Assembly: GCA_009703975.1 (NCBI GenBank)
Contig: WLFB01000082.1
Span: 1 to 6,351, forward strand
DNA from: Actinomycetota bacterium
GTDB lineage: Bacteria; Actinomycetota; Acidimicrobiia; Acidimicrobiales; Ilumatobacteraceae
Length of the DNA stretch: 6,351 nucleotides
Direction: 5' to 3'
Within the stretch, counting starts at the first letter, position 1. Every line of letters begins with the position of its first letter. The position numbers were made by a program, and so were the translations under genes. Positions 1 through 6,351 of the stretch are shown in pieces. The notes under the pieces were generated by a model. That model saw only the letters and a program-made list of their open reading frames with translations, did not search any database and was not told the DNA's origin.

Positions 1-1985
1 ACAGTGTTTCTAAAGTCAGTGCTGCGACCTTGTGCGTCGGTCAAACGACCTTCTTCAAGAATTTGCAACAGCGTATTAAACACGTCAGGGTGTGCTTTTT
101 CGATTTCATCAAACAACACAACTGAGAATGGCTTGCGACGAACAGCCTCGGTAAGTGGCCCGCCTTCTTCGTAGCCAACGTATCCCAGAGGCGAACCAAC
201 AAGGCGACTGACTGTGTGCTTCTCCATGTATTCACTCATGTCAAGAGCGATCAGTGCGTTTTCGTCACCGAATAGAAATTCGGCAAGTGTTTTGGCGAGT
301 TCAGTTTTACCAACACCAGTTGGCCCAAGGAAAATAAAAGAACCACTTGGACGTTTTGGATCTTTGAGTCCGGCACGAGTACGACGAATACTTTGGCTAA
401 CTGCTTTGATTGCGTTCTCTTGGCCGATGATTCGTTTGTGAAGTTCGCCTTCCATGTTGAGCAATTTGGCGGTCTCTTCTTCAGTGAGTTTGAACACCGG
501 AATACCTGTCCACATACTCAGTACTTCAGCGATTGATTCTTCGCTAACTTCGTCAAAAAGATCAATGCCTTGAGCTTTAACATCAACTTCTTTTTGTGAT
601 CGCTCTTCGAGCAGTGTTCGCTCTTGATCGCGCAGACGACCAGCTTCTTCAAATCGTTGTTCTTCGACAGCCTTCTTCTTTGCTTCTTGAACATCGTTTA
701 TTTTGTTTTCAATTTCTTTAAGATCTGGTGGGGTAGTCATTCGCTTTATGCGCAGACGACTTCCGGCTTCGTCAATTAGGTCGATTGCCTTGTCTGGCAA
801 GAACCGATCAGAGATATAACGATCGGCGAGGTTTGCAGCCGAAACAAGCGCCTGATCGGTGATCGTTACTCTGTGGTGAGTTTCGTATTTGTCGCGAATT
901 CCCTTCAAAATTTCGATTGTGTGGGCAACCGATGGCTCATCAACCTTGACTGGTTGAAAGCGGCGTTCAAGCGCGGCATCTTTTTCGAAATGTTTGCGGA
1001 ATTCGTCAAGCGTCGTCGCACCAATTGTTTGAAGTTCGCCACGAGCAAGCATCGGCTTGAGAATTGACGCTGCATCAATTGCGCCTTCGGCGGCACCTGC
1101 ACCAACAAGAGTATGAATTTCGTCAATGAACAAAATAATGTCACCACGAGTTTTGATTTCTTTGAGAACTTTTTTGAGACGTTCTTCAAAGTCGCCGCGG
1201 TATCGACTGCCTGCAACGAGTGCGCCAAGGTCGAGTGTGTACAGCTGTTTGTTGGTCAACGTCTCTGGAACTTCGTTAGCGACGATCTTTTGTGCAAGAC
1301 CTTCAATAATCGCGGTCTTACCTACACCTGGCTCACCAATTAATACTGGGTTGTTCTTGGTGCGACGAGAAAGAATCTGCATAACGCGTTCCATCTCTTT
1401 TTGGCGTCCAATAACTGGATCAAGTTTTTTGTCACGAGCAAGTTGGGTCAAGTTGCGACCGAACTGATCGAGAATCTGGCTGCCACCTTTTTCTTGAGGG
1501 GTGTCTTTTGCACCAGGTGTTTCGCCTTCGGCTTTGCCACCAGGGCCCTGGTAACCACTAAGAAGTTGAATTACTTGTTGGCGAACTCGACCAAGGTCTG
1601 CACCAAGTTTGACGAGAACCTGTGCTGCGACTCCTTCTCCTTCGCGGATTAATCCAAGCAAAATATGTTCGGTGCCGATGTAGTTGTGCCCGAGTTGAAG
1701 AGCTTCGCGCAACGACAGTTCAAGAACTTTTTTCGCTCTAGGCGTAAACGGTATATGGCCAGATGGTGATGATCCGCCCTGGCCGATGATTTCTTCGACC
1801 TGCGCGCGCACTGCTTCAAGTGAAATGCCAAGTGCTTCAAGACCTTTAGCTGCGACACCTTCACCCTCGTGAATCAAGCCAAGCAGAATGTGCTCAGTGC
1901 CGATGTATGAGTGATTGAGCAGGCGGGCTTCTTCTTGGGCAAGAACAACGACCCTGCGGGCCCTATCTGTAAACCGTTCGAACAA
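1..1985 (-). CDS. clpC: ATP-dependent Clp protease ATP-binding subunit ClpC (3'-truncated by window edge)
   Basis: Hsp100/AAA+ unfoldase that feeds proteins into the ClpP peptidase chamber in the cytoplasm. My reading of the minus strand gives 661 codons in one uninterrupted frame. Two ClpN repeats come first (about residues 2-70 and 78-145), each with a [12 protein letters not shown] segment. D1 has Walker A GEPGVGKT (Lys223), pore loop [12 protein letters not shown] (Tyr262), Walker B LFIDEIH (Asp288, Glu289) and an arginine pair in LERRF (341-342). A UVR-type coiled middle domain lies around 430-465 ([13 protein letters not shown]). D2 has Walker [10 protein letters not shown] (Lys560), pore loop GYVGYEEGG (Tyr602) and Walker [10 protein letters not shown] (Asp626, Glu627). 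The family is about 820-850 residues, so the end of D2 and the ClpP-docking loop lie beyond position 1. The start is TTG (protein begins [11 protein letters not shown], the conserved family start); an in-frame stop at 2004-2006 allows no upstream ATG or GTG. All visible catalytic residues are intact. Identification is very secure. Confidence 0.98.
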   Translation of the reverse strand, partial: MFERFTDRARRVVVLAQEEARLLNHSYIGTEHILLGLIHEGEGVAAKGLEALGISLEAVRAQVEEIIGQGGSSPSGHIPFTPRAKKVLELSLREALQLGHNYIGTEHILLGLIREGEGVAAQVLVKLGADLGRVRQQVIQLLSGYQGPGGKAEGETPGAKDTPQEKGGSQILDQFGRNLTQLARDKKLDPVIGRQKEMERVMQILSRRTKNNPVLIGEPGVGKTAIIEGLAQKIVANEVPETLTNKQLYTLDLGALVAGSRYRGDFEERLKKVLKEIKTRGDIILFIDEIHTLVGAGAAEGAIDAASILKPMLARGELQTIGATTLDEFRKHFEKDAALERRFQPVKVDEPSVAHTIEILKGIRDKYETHHRVTITDQALVSAANLADRYISDRFLPDKAIDLIDEAGSRLRIKRMTTPPDLKEIENKINDVQEAKKKAVEEQRFEEAGRLRDQERTLLEERSQKEVDVKAQGIDLFDEVSEESIAEVLSMWTGIPVFKLTEEETAKLLNMEGELHKRIIGQENAIKAVSQSIRRTRAGLKDPKRPSGSFIFLGPTGVGKTELAKTLAEFLFGDENALIALDMSEYMEKHTVSRLVGSPLGYVGYEEGGPLTEAVRRKPFSVVLFDEIEKAHPDVFNTLLQILEEGRLTDAQGRSTDFRNT

Positions 1986-1991
1986 CTTTGA

Positions 1992-1998
1992 CCGCCTT
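1992..1998 (-). promoter_or_regulatory. Ribosome binding site fixing the TTG start of clpC
   Basis: The minus strand reads AAGGCGG, one mismatch from AAGGAGG, with 6 nt between it and the TTG at 1985. The in-frame stop only a few codons upstream and the conserved [11 protein letters not shown]-terminus leave this TTG as the sensible initiation codon. Seen directly; function is inferred. Confidence 0.7.
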
Positions 1999-2123
1999 AT
2001 GTGTCAGTGAACTTTCTTAAAGTGTATCGGTGAGCGTGTGGCGGATTACGACGCGCGTATTTGTGAAAGATTTGTTGATGTGACGAGCGACGCTAAAGTG
2101 GCAGTTTTACAAGGCACTTCTCC

Positions 2124-2129
2124 TAGCCT
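2124..2129 (+). promoter_or_regulatory. Candidate -10 element (TAGCCT) of a leaderless promoter for the polyprenyl synthase
   Basis: TAGCCT fits the actinobacterial -10 form TANNNT and ends 6 nt before the ATG at 2136, so transcription would start at or next to the A of that ATG. No Shine-Dalgarno sequence lies at a normal distance; the only purine-rich match, AAGG at 2111-2114, is 15-21 nt away. No clear -35 hexamer is visible. A rival is TTGTTG (2072-2077) with TAAAGT (2094-2099), spaced 16 nt, which would give a short leader. The rest of the 1986-2135 divergent spacer must also hold the clpC promoter, which I could not place; I see no ClgR-type or HspR-type inverted repeat there. Confidence 0.4.
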
Positions 2130-2135
2130 GTGGAT

Positions 2136-3119
2136 ATGGCCACCGCGTCGCCTTTGCTCTCTCTGCCGTTTATGGCGTTGGATCGCGACCGCGTTGATCT
2201 TGCATTACGTAATGCGGTTCAGACAAAAGATACACATTTAAATGAGCTTGCATCACACTTAATAATTGCTGGCGGCAAAAGATTGCGACCAGTTTTATCA
2301 ATCGCCGCTGCTCAAGTCGGACACGAATCACCAGTTAGTGATGAAGTTATACAAGGATCAATTGCCTGCGAACTTGTACATTTGGGTTCTTTGTATCACG
2401 ACGATGTGATGGATGAATCTCTGACACGTCGTGGCGTTGACACAGTGAATGCACGATGGGGAAATTTGCAAGCGATTCTTGCAGGAGATTTTATGTTGGC
2501 GAAAGCCTCCGAGGTTTCGGCTGCACTCGGAACTGAAGTCGTAACTTTGTTGGCGCAGACGATTGGCAGACTTTGCGAAGGACAGATCGAAGAGCTTCGT
2601 CATACTTATGATGTTGCAAGGTCAGTCCCGTCTTATCTTGTCAGTATTGAAGGTAAGACTGCGTCTTTGTTTGCTACAGCTGCTCGCATTGGTGCAATTG
2701 TTGCTGGGCACGATCGAAAAATAGTTGACGTGTTAACAAGTTACGGTTCTGCATACGGAATGGTGTTTCAAATCGTTGATGACATTTTGGATGTAATTGC
2801 TACTGATGGCGAACTCGGCAAACGCGCCGGCCATGACATGGAAGAGGGTGTCTACACATTGCCTGTTCTATTGACGCTGTCGTCAGATTCAACTGACGCA
2901 ATTGAGTTGAGAGATCTTCTCGGTAAGCCGTTCACAAGTGATGAGCGAGATAAAGCTTTACAAATCGTTCGGTCTAATTCGGGCATTGCAAGTGCGATCG
3001 AAACAGCACTTGAATATGTATCAATTGCAGAAACTGAGTGCAACAAATTGCCACCGTCAAGTGCGACAACTGCGATGCGCTTGGCACCACGAATTCTTCT
3101 AGAGTCGGTTATTCGTTAA
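2136..3119 (+). CDS. Trans-polyprenyl diphosphate synthase (long-chain, heptaprenyl/octaprenyl type)
   Basis: Condenses isopentenyl diphosphate onto an allylic diphosphate to make a long all-trans chain, most likely the menaquinone tail. It is 327 residues from the ATG at 2136, normal for the family. Visible motifs are GGKRLRP (46-52, isopentenyl diphosphate binding), the first aspartate-rich motif DDVMD (89-93), GKT (Lys174), and the second aspartate-rich motif in QIVDDILD (Asp215, 216, 219), followed by LGKRAGHDMEEGVYTLP. The residue five before the first Asp is Gly84; a small residue there is typical of enzymes making longer chains, while farnesyl and geranylgeranyl enzymes often carry an aromatic. 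Exact chain length cannot be read. GTG at 2130, in frame two codons earlier, is the alternative start; ATG is preferred because of the leaderless-type -10. It diverges from clpC, converges on the phosphatase-like gene and has no co-directional neighbour. All catalytic residues are present. Confidence 0.95.
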   Translation: MATASPLLSLPFMALDRDRVDLALRNAVQTKDTHLNELASHLIIAGGKRLRPVLSIAAAQVGHESPVSDEVIQGSIACELVHLGSLYHDDVMDESLTRRGVDTVNARWGNLQAILAGDFMLAKASEVSAALGTEVVTLLAQTIGRLCEGQIEELRHTYDVARSVPSYLVSIEGKTASLFATAARIGAIVAGHDRKIVDVLTSYGSAYGMVFQIVDDILDVIATDGELGKRAGHDMEEGVYTLPVLLTLSSDSTDAIELRDLLGKPFTSDERDKALQIVRSNSGIASAIETALEYVSIAETECNKLPPSSATTAMRLAPRILLESVIR

Positions 3120-3136
3120 AAATCGTTTTGAACGAA
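3118..3136 (-). terminator. Small hairpin between convergent genes, possible weak terminator
   Basis: Read on the minus strand, TCGTT-CAA-AACGA (3123-3135) is a 5-bp stem with a 3-nt loop, followed directly by five T (3118-3122). This is the shape of a weak intrinsic terminator for the minus-strand cluster, overlapping the stop codon of the convergent synthase gene. An alternative, longer-looped pairing TTCGTT (3112-3117) with AACGAA (3131-3136) could act for the plus strand, with AATTTT shortly after. The stem is short and A+T-rich, so strength is doubtful. Confidence 0.35.
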
Positions 3137-3144
3137 ATCTAATT

Positions 3145-3654
3145 TTAACGAAGTTCGTGTACGCGAAGAATTAGTTCGCGAGAATATGGATCCAGCTGAC
3201 GACCAGCAATTCTTTCGGTGAGAATTATTGCTTGCGCCGAATCATCGACCAAACCAGACCATCTGATGTATCCGCCCATTAACCCATGCAACCGCTCGCT
3301 CACTTCTTCAGCATGAACAATGATTTTCAGACCTCTTTGAATCAGCACCGAAAGTTCGGTATAAAACGCTTTCAACCATTGGTCTATCTCGTCAGAGTTC
3401 GCAATTGGTCGGTGCTTATAAGGCATTTGTAACTCTTCGTAACTGTGTAAATTGTGTGGCGCGACGCTGATTGAAATCACAAATCCAAAATCATTTTCAC
3501 GTAACCAGATGATCTCTTCTTGACGCCGGACCCTTCGGTGATTTGTACCAAATCCACCAGGACGCTCGCAGACAGCAAGTTTGTCTTTAATAATCCAAGT
3601 CAGATTACGAGGCGTGATACCCAGGGCCCATTTACCGCGAAGTTTTGGTGGCAT
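3145..3654 (-). CDS. Dual-specificity-phosphatase-like protein lacking the catalytic Cys (putative pseudophosphatase)
   Basis: 169 residues, soluble, no signal peptide or membrane segment. I do not recognise a named family, but the layout resembles cysteine-dependent dual-specificity phosphatases. An N-terminal strand (ITPRNLTWIIKDKLAVCERPGG) is followed by a basic stretch (NHRRVRRQEE, 39-47), a strand FGFVISIS (56-63), an acidic loop (NSDEIDQW, 86-93) and a helix. Then comes GLKIIVHAEEVSERLHGLMGGYI (108-130, quoted in parts: IIVH, AEEVSER, LHGLMGGYI). That last part aligns with the hydrophobic-strand HCX5R loop, with His114 and Arg121 kept but Ala115 (GCT) at the nucleophile position. A substrate-binding or regulatory role without hydrolysis is inferred; the fold assignment is by eye. 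Start is ATG with AAAGG 7 nt upstream (3662-3666); an in-frame TGA a few codons further up limits extension. It lies 98 bp downstream of tilS on the same strand and could be its last co-transcribed gene or have its own promoter. Cys29 in AVCERPGG is not in the loop and is no obvious substitute. Confidence 0.85.
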   Translation of the reverse strand: MPPKLRGKWALGITPRNLTWIIKDKLAVCERPGGFGTNHRRVRRQEEIIWLRENDFGFVISISVAPHNLHSYEELQMPYKHRPIANSDEIDQWLKAFYTELSVLIQRGLKIIVHAEEVSERLHGLMGGYIRWSGLVDDSAQAIILTERIAGRQLDPYSRELILRVHELR

Positions 3655-3661
3655 CAGTAAA

Positions 3662-3666
3662 CCTTT
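3662..3666 (-). promoter_or_regulatory. Ribosome binding site of the phosphatase-like gene
   Basis: The minus strand reads AAAGG with 7 nt before the ATG at 3654. It supports this start over any in the short extension back to the upstream in-frame stop. The 98-bp gap to tilS also contains an inverted repeat GGTAA-AG-TTACC (about 3710-3721) that embeds TAAAGT, a possible but unsupported -10. Confidence 0.5.
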
Positions 3667-3752
3667 GTTTCAGATGTGCCAATTACTTGAGAAACGACCA
3701 ACATCAGGCGGTAACTTTACCACAGCAAATTGGGTTGATGTTTTTGTTTTTA

Positions 3753-4643
3753 TTAGTTTGTGAAGATTTGTAAGCGCTGTTGACTTCGACGCACTTCGCG
3801 ATTTGAGCCGATCTCGCAAGCCAAAGTTGTACCGCGAGCAACGTCTAAGACCCGTTCGACGGTCGCGGCATCTGGTGGGTAAATCTCGGTAAGCCATTGC
3901 CTAATTGCGCGACGCGCCAAAGCAATCGGGGCAGCAGCAAGAAGTTTTGCGTCGGTTACGTCAATTTTTTTGGCCAAGTCGTCAAGCAACATCGAATCTT
4001 CACGAAACAAGTCGGCTTGTCGATCAAGTATTGCTGCCACATCACGTTGCGAGATTGCGTCCATCAGTGGGATTAACTCGTGACGAATTCGATTCCGTTG
4101 AAATTTCGGATTCGTGTTTGTTGGATCTTCAACGACTTCGATTTTGAGTTCACGACACAACTGATGCGTTTGAGTTCGGCGAAGCGCCAAGATTGGGTGT
4201 CGCTGATTGCGTTGCATTCCGGCCAATCCTGACAATCCTGCGCCGCGTAATAAATTAATCAGAACTGTCTCTGCTTGGTCATCGGCAGTATGGCCAGTCA
4301 TTACATCGTGCGGCATAACTTCGTATCTGGCGGTTCGTGCGCGAGCCTCAAGATTTGTACCCTGCTCAATCTTGATTGTGCGCGAGTTAAATTGTGCACC
4401 GAGTTCTGTGGCAAGTTTTTCTACAATTTGAAATTCGTTTTCTGAGTCAGTTCTTAGACCGTGGTCAACGTGTATTGCTGTTACCTCACATCCTGAGGCA
4501 GTAGCGAGAATCAGCAATGCCATGCTGTCTGGACCACCCGAAACAGCGCATGAGATTTTTGTGCCCGCTAACGGAAAGTCGCACTTCGTAAGCAAATCAA
4601 TAACTAGAGGATGTTTTTCTAGTTGAACAAGTCGGGCGGTCAT
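3753..4643 (-). CDS. tilS: tRNA(Ile)-lysidine synthase TilS
   Basis: Attaches lysine to C34 of the CAU-anticodon tRNA-Ile, using ATP, so that it reads AUA as isoleucine; essential in most bacteria and cytoplasmic. 296 residues. The PP-loop ATP-binding motif SGGPDS is at 35-40, followed by HVDHGLR (58-64), GHTADDQAET (117-126) and the tRNA-contacting RNRIRHELIP (183-192). The region from about 200 to the end would be the substrate-recognition part, shorter than in Escherichia coli but usual for actinobacterial forms. Start is ATG at 4643, 13 nt after the stop of the small membrane gene; only a weak GGG-type ribosome binding site is seen. Often followed in actinobacteria by hpt and ftsH; here neither follows within the window, and the phosphatase-like gene occupies that place. 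No broken motif. Confidence 0.96.
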   Translation of the reverse strand: MTARLVQLEKHPLVIDLLTKCDFPLAGTKISCAVSGGPDSMALLILATASGCEVTAIHVDHGLRTDSENEFQIVEKLATELGAQFNSRTIKIEQGTNLEARARTARYEVMPHDVMTGHTADDQAETVLINLLRGAGLSGLAGMQRNQRHPILALRRTQTHQLCRELKIEVVEDPTNTNPKFQRNRIRHELIPLMDAISQRDVAAILDRQADLFREDSMLLDDLAKKIDVTDAKLLAAAPIALARRAIRQWLTEIYPPDAATVERVLDVARGTTLACEIGSNREVRRSQQRLQIFTN

Positions 4644-4656
4644 TGGCCCAATTAAG

Positions 4657-4854
4657 TTATTTTTGTGCTTGTCGTTGTCGACGGTTTGGATACTTCTGCG
4701 CTGTTACTTGGCTGATGTAACCCACGACGACGCTGATAACTGCACCGAGGCCGGCGATCAACAGACCTGCTCCTAACCACCAGTGCCACACAACTGCTGA
4801 AATCATTGAGATAATGCTAGCGATTAATCGAATGACATACCAATCAACTGCCAA
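4657..4854 (-). CDS. Small two-helix membrane protein of unknown function
   Basis: About 65 residues from the TTG at 4854, almost entirely two hydrophobic helices: roughly residues 6-24 (YVIRLIASIISMISAVVW) and 26-47 (WLGAGLLIAGLGAVISVVVG), joined by the short turn HWW. The tail is strongly basic (QKYPNRRQRQAQK). A hairpin with its basic end in the cytoplasm is the simplest topology. I recognise no family. It overlaps the 3' end of rmuC by 11 nt and ends 13 nt before tilS, which suggests translational coupling and supports it being real. The start is uncertain: another in-frame TTG at 4902 would give 81 residues and a 59-nt overlap with rmuC, and neither has a good ribosome binding site (GAAAG lies just before 4854). 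Confidence 0.7.
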   Translation of the reverse strand: MAVDWYVIRLIASIISMISAVVWHWWLGAGLLIAGLGAVISVVVGYISQVTAQKYPNRRQRQAQK

Positions 4855-6028
4855 GTTCTTTCGTGTGTTCTGGCGCTGAAAGCCGACGTGGCGCCGACTC
4901 AATATTTGAAATCTCTGTGAGTTCGGAGGATGTCACACCAACATCTTTGAATTTACGAAGTGTTGACAACATTCGACCCTCGATTGAACCAACCATCTTG
5001 TTGTAGGCACCGATTGCGGTTTCAAGACCGCGCCCAGTTTTTTCGACACTTTCAAGCACGGTGTCAACACGTTCATAAAGTTCGCGACCAATGGCGGCTA
5101 TTTTCTCGGCATTTTCGGCGATTTGAAATGCTTGCCAACCTTTAGCAACAGCTAGCAAAAGTGCCAACAAATTAACGGGTGAAGCGATTAAAACTCGACT
5201 GCGCATCGCCACTTCAAGCAAGCTTGCGTCGGCGCGAAGAGCATCAGCTAAAAATGATTCACCCGGAATAAACATGATCGTGTACTCAGGCGTGCGATCA
5301 AACTGTTGAAAATATTTTTTATCAGCTAAAACTTTGGCATGACCTGCAAGTGCTTTGGCATGTTCATTGAGTAGTTGTTGGTGCAATGTCGCGTCAGATG
5401 TTTCTTGCGCCCTGAGATACGCATCAAGTGGAGTCTTTGAGTCAATTACGACACAGCCATCGTTCGGCAATTTAATTACCGCATCCGGGCGTTGCGTCTT
5501 GTCGTTGCTAGTGACGGTTGTTTGCTCAAGAAAATCGCAATATGGCAACATGCCAGCCAGTTCGATTACATTGCGTAATTGTTGTTCGCCCCATGCGCCT
5601 CGGGCGCTGGACGACTTGAGTGCTGATTGAAGTGCTGAAGTTGTTTGGTTCAGCGAATCAATTTGCTTGCTGATCGTTTGGGTTACTCCTACTGTGTTCG
5701 TGTAGTTCGATTGCAGTGCCGTTACAGCATTACGAAGTTCATTCATTTGTGTTGCAACCGGGTCTAGAAGACTTTTCGTTTCAGTTGTCAAAGTTTGTGT
5801 GCGTGCCTGATAAGTGCGATCAATCTGAGAGTTGACATTTTCAAGTGCTTGTTGCGTAGCCTTACCCACTTGTGCGTCAACGGCTGTGCGTACTGCATCG
5901 ACTAACGCAGCCTGATCAAAATTTTGTGGGTTGATTGGTAGCAAATTTGATTTATTGGCTTGGCGCATCACCATCACAGCGAGTACCAAAACGACAATTA
6001 CTAGTAATCCGATAATTAGTTCCATCAT
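4844..6028 (-). CDS. rmuC: DNA recombination protein RmuC homologue
   Basis: RmuC proteins limit recombination at short inverted repeats and carry a nuclease-like core; their biochemical role is poorly defined. 394 residues from ATG at 6028. A single N-terminal membrane helix (about 3-22, ELIIGLLVIVVLVLAVMVM) comes first. A long coiled-coil region rich in Gln, Thr and Asn (about 35-140) follows, then the RmuC domain: RGAWGE (143-148), RPDAVIKLP (180-188), VVIDSK (193-198, the PD-(D/E)xK-like centre), FIPGES (253-258) and a helical C-terminus. The open frame runs on to 6121, but the extra 31 residues overlap the divergent gene and precede the membrane helix, so ATG-ATG at 6028/6025 is the likely start; no good ribosome binding site is visible. 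First gene of the minus-strand cluster, ending in TGA inside the start of the small membrane gene. Confidence 0.93.
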   Translation of the reverse strand: MMELIIGLLVIVVLVLAVMVMRQANKSNLLPINPQNFDQAALVDAVRTAVDAQVGKATQQALENVNSQIDRTYQARTQTLTTETKSLLDPVATQMNELRNAVTALQSNYTNTVGVTQTISKQIDSLNQTTSALQSALKSSSARGAWGEQQLRNVIELAGMLPYCDFLEQTTVTSNDKTQRPDAVIKLPNDGCVVIDSKTPLDAYLRAQETSDATLHQQLLNEHAKALAGHAKVLADKKYFQQFDRTPEYTIMFIPGESFLADALRADASLLEVAMRSRVLIASPVNLLALLLAVAKGWQAFQIAENAEKIAAIGRELYERVDTVLESVEKTGRGLETAIGAYNKMVGSIEGRMLSTLRKFKDVGVTSSELTEISNIESAPRRLSAPEHTKELGS

Positions 6029-6052
6029 CACAGTGTGGCACGGGGGTGTAGT

Positions 6053-6058
6053 TAGAAT
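6053..6058 (+). promoter_or_regulatory. Candidate -10 element (TAGAAT) of a leaderless promoter for the nitroreductase-family gene
   Basis: TAGAAT fits TANNNT and ends 7 nt before the ATG at 6066, placing the likely transcription start on or beside the start codon. No Shine-Dalgarno sequence is seen before that ATG and no clear -35 element. It lies inside the 37-bp spacer to the divergent rmuC start, so both promoters must be packed or overlapping here. Confidence 0.45.
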
Positions 6059-6065
6059 TAGCCGT

Positions 6066-6351
6066 ATGTCAGCACCCGAAATTATTGATAGCCCGACTGG
6101 TTTTGTTGCAGAGCACATCAAAACTTATGTTGAAAGCAACGGAGCTGAAGGTCATATTTGGCGTGGAGTGCCGACACTTTTACTGACGACTCTCGGTCGC
6201 AGGTCAGGCGTTGGTCGAAGGACGGCATTAATTTATGGCCGAGATGGTGACGACTATGTAATCGTCGCTTCAAAAGGTGGCAGTGCGACGCATCCACTTT
6301 GGTATGAAAACCTCGTCAAAGATCCTGAAGTTACTGTGCAGGTTGGTGCAG
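6066..6351 (+). CDS. Deazaflavin (F420)-dependent nitroreductase-family protein, Ddn type (3'-truncated by window edge)
   Basis: The first 95 codons of a protein of the Ddn/F420H2-dependent quinone reductase family, usually about 130-150 residues, which uses reduced coenzyme F420 to reduce quinones, nitroimidazoles or other acceptors. Family signatures are LLLTTLGRRSG (38-48), RRTALIYG (51-58), YVIVASKGG (64-72), HPLWYENL (76-83) and DPEVTVQVG (86-94). In the family the ASKGG and HPxWYxNL segments line the F420 pocket. The natural substrate cannot be predicted. ATG at 6066 starts MSAPEIIDSPTGF and is led by a leaderless-type -10. It diverges from rmuC. The family is largely actinobacterial and implies the host makes F420. 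Confidence 0.92.
   Translation, partial: MSAPEIIDSPTGFVAEHIKTYVESNGAEGHIWRGVPTLLLTTLGRRSGVGRRTALIYGRDGDDYVIVASKGGSATHPLWYENLVKDPEVTVQVGA

Noticed and set aside
1126..1467. 113-codon plus-strand frame antisense to clpC, with other long antisense frames at 905-1228, 1401-1652 and 1649-1864
   Set aside because: All lie over intact clpC coding sequence with conserved motifs; their compositions look like frame shadows.
2051..2058. Perfect palindrome ACGCGCGT in the clpC/synthase spacer, considered as an operator
   Set aside because: Only 8 bp, does not extend outward and does not match the ClgR or HspR inverted repeats known from actinobacterial clp and chaperone promoters.
2038..2241. Plus-strand 67-codon frame beginning with GTG upstream of and overlapping the polyprenyl synthase
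   Set aside because: It overlaps the well-supported synthase gene in another frame, has no recognisable motif and lacks a ribosome binding site; treated as a shadow.
3709..3721. Inverted repeat GGTAA-AG-TTACC in the tilS/phosphatase-like spacer, considered as a terminator or attenuator
   Set aside because: The 2-nt loop is too tight, the stem is only 5 bp and no T run follows.
3905..4431. Plus-strand frames antisense to tilS (3905-4147, 4207-4431)
   Set aside because: Covered by tilS with all its motifs intact; no ribosome binding site or recognisable product.
4960..5630. Plus-strand frames antisense to rmuC (4960-5145, 5355-5630)
   Set aside because: Shadows of the RmuC domain coding sequence; no independent support.
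6029..6121. 31-residue N-terminal extension of rmuC to the upstream ATG
   Set aside because: It would run across the divergent promoter and into the nitroreductase gene and precede the membrane helix that normally begins RmuC.

Overview
The window reads as chromosomal backbone of a low-to-moderate G+C actinobacterium (Actinomycetota). Three things point there. The ClpC protein has a closely actinobacterial sequence, including the pore loop [12 protein letters not shown]. The right edge carries a deazaflavin (F420)-dependent nitroreductase-family gene. Two genes appear to be led by leaderless TANNNT-type promoters. Base composition looks far lower in G+C than in soil actinomycetes, which would fit a streamlined aquatic lineage, possibly Acidimicrobiia. 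That placement is inference. No rRNA, tRNA, CRISPR array, insertion sequence or phage gene was seen.

Layout, left to right. Positions 1-1985 (minus) hold the first 661 codons of clpC, the Hsp100 unfoldase of the ClpCP protease; its 3' end lies outside the window. A 150-bp divergent spacer separates it from a plus-strand trans-polyprenyl diphosphate synthase (2136-3119), probably for the menaquinone side chain. That gene converges, across about 25 bp with a small hairpin, on a minus-strand cluster. In transcription order the cluster is rmuC (4844-6028), a small two-helix membrane protein (4657-4854), tilS (3753-4643) and a 169-aa protein (3145-3654) that looks like a dual-specificity phosphatase whose catalytic Cys is replaced by Ala. 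At the right edge, 37 bp from the rmuC start, a nitroreductase-family gene of the Ddn type (6066-6351) runs off the window on the plus strand.

The genes do not form one pathway: they cover protein quality control, isoprenoid/quinone synthesis, tRNA-Ile lysidine modification, DNA maintenance and F420 redox chemistry. The minus-strand cluster is packed tightly enough (11-nt overlap, then a 13-nt gap) to suggest rmuC, the small membrane gene and tilS are co-transcribed. The 98-bp gap before the phosphatase-like gene leaves room for separate control.

The least ordinary item is the phosphatase-like protein. It keeps His and Arg of the HCX5R loop but has Ala at the nucleophile position, and it sits downstream of tilS where many actinobacteria carry hpt and ftsH. 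No convincing multi-gene novel system was found.
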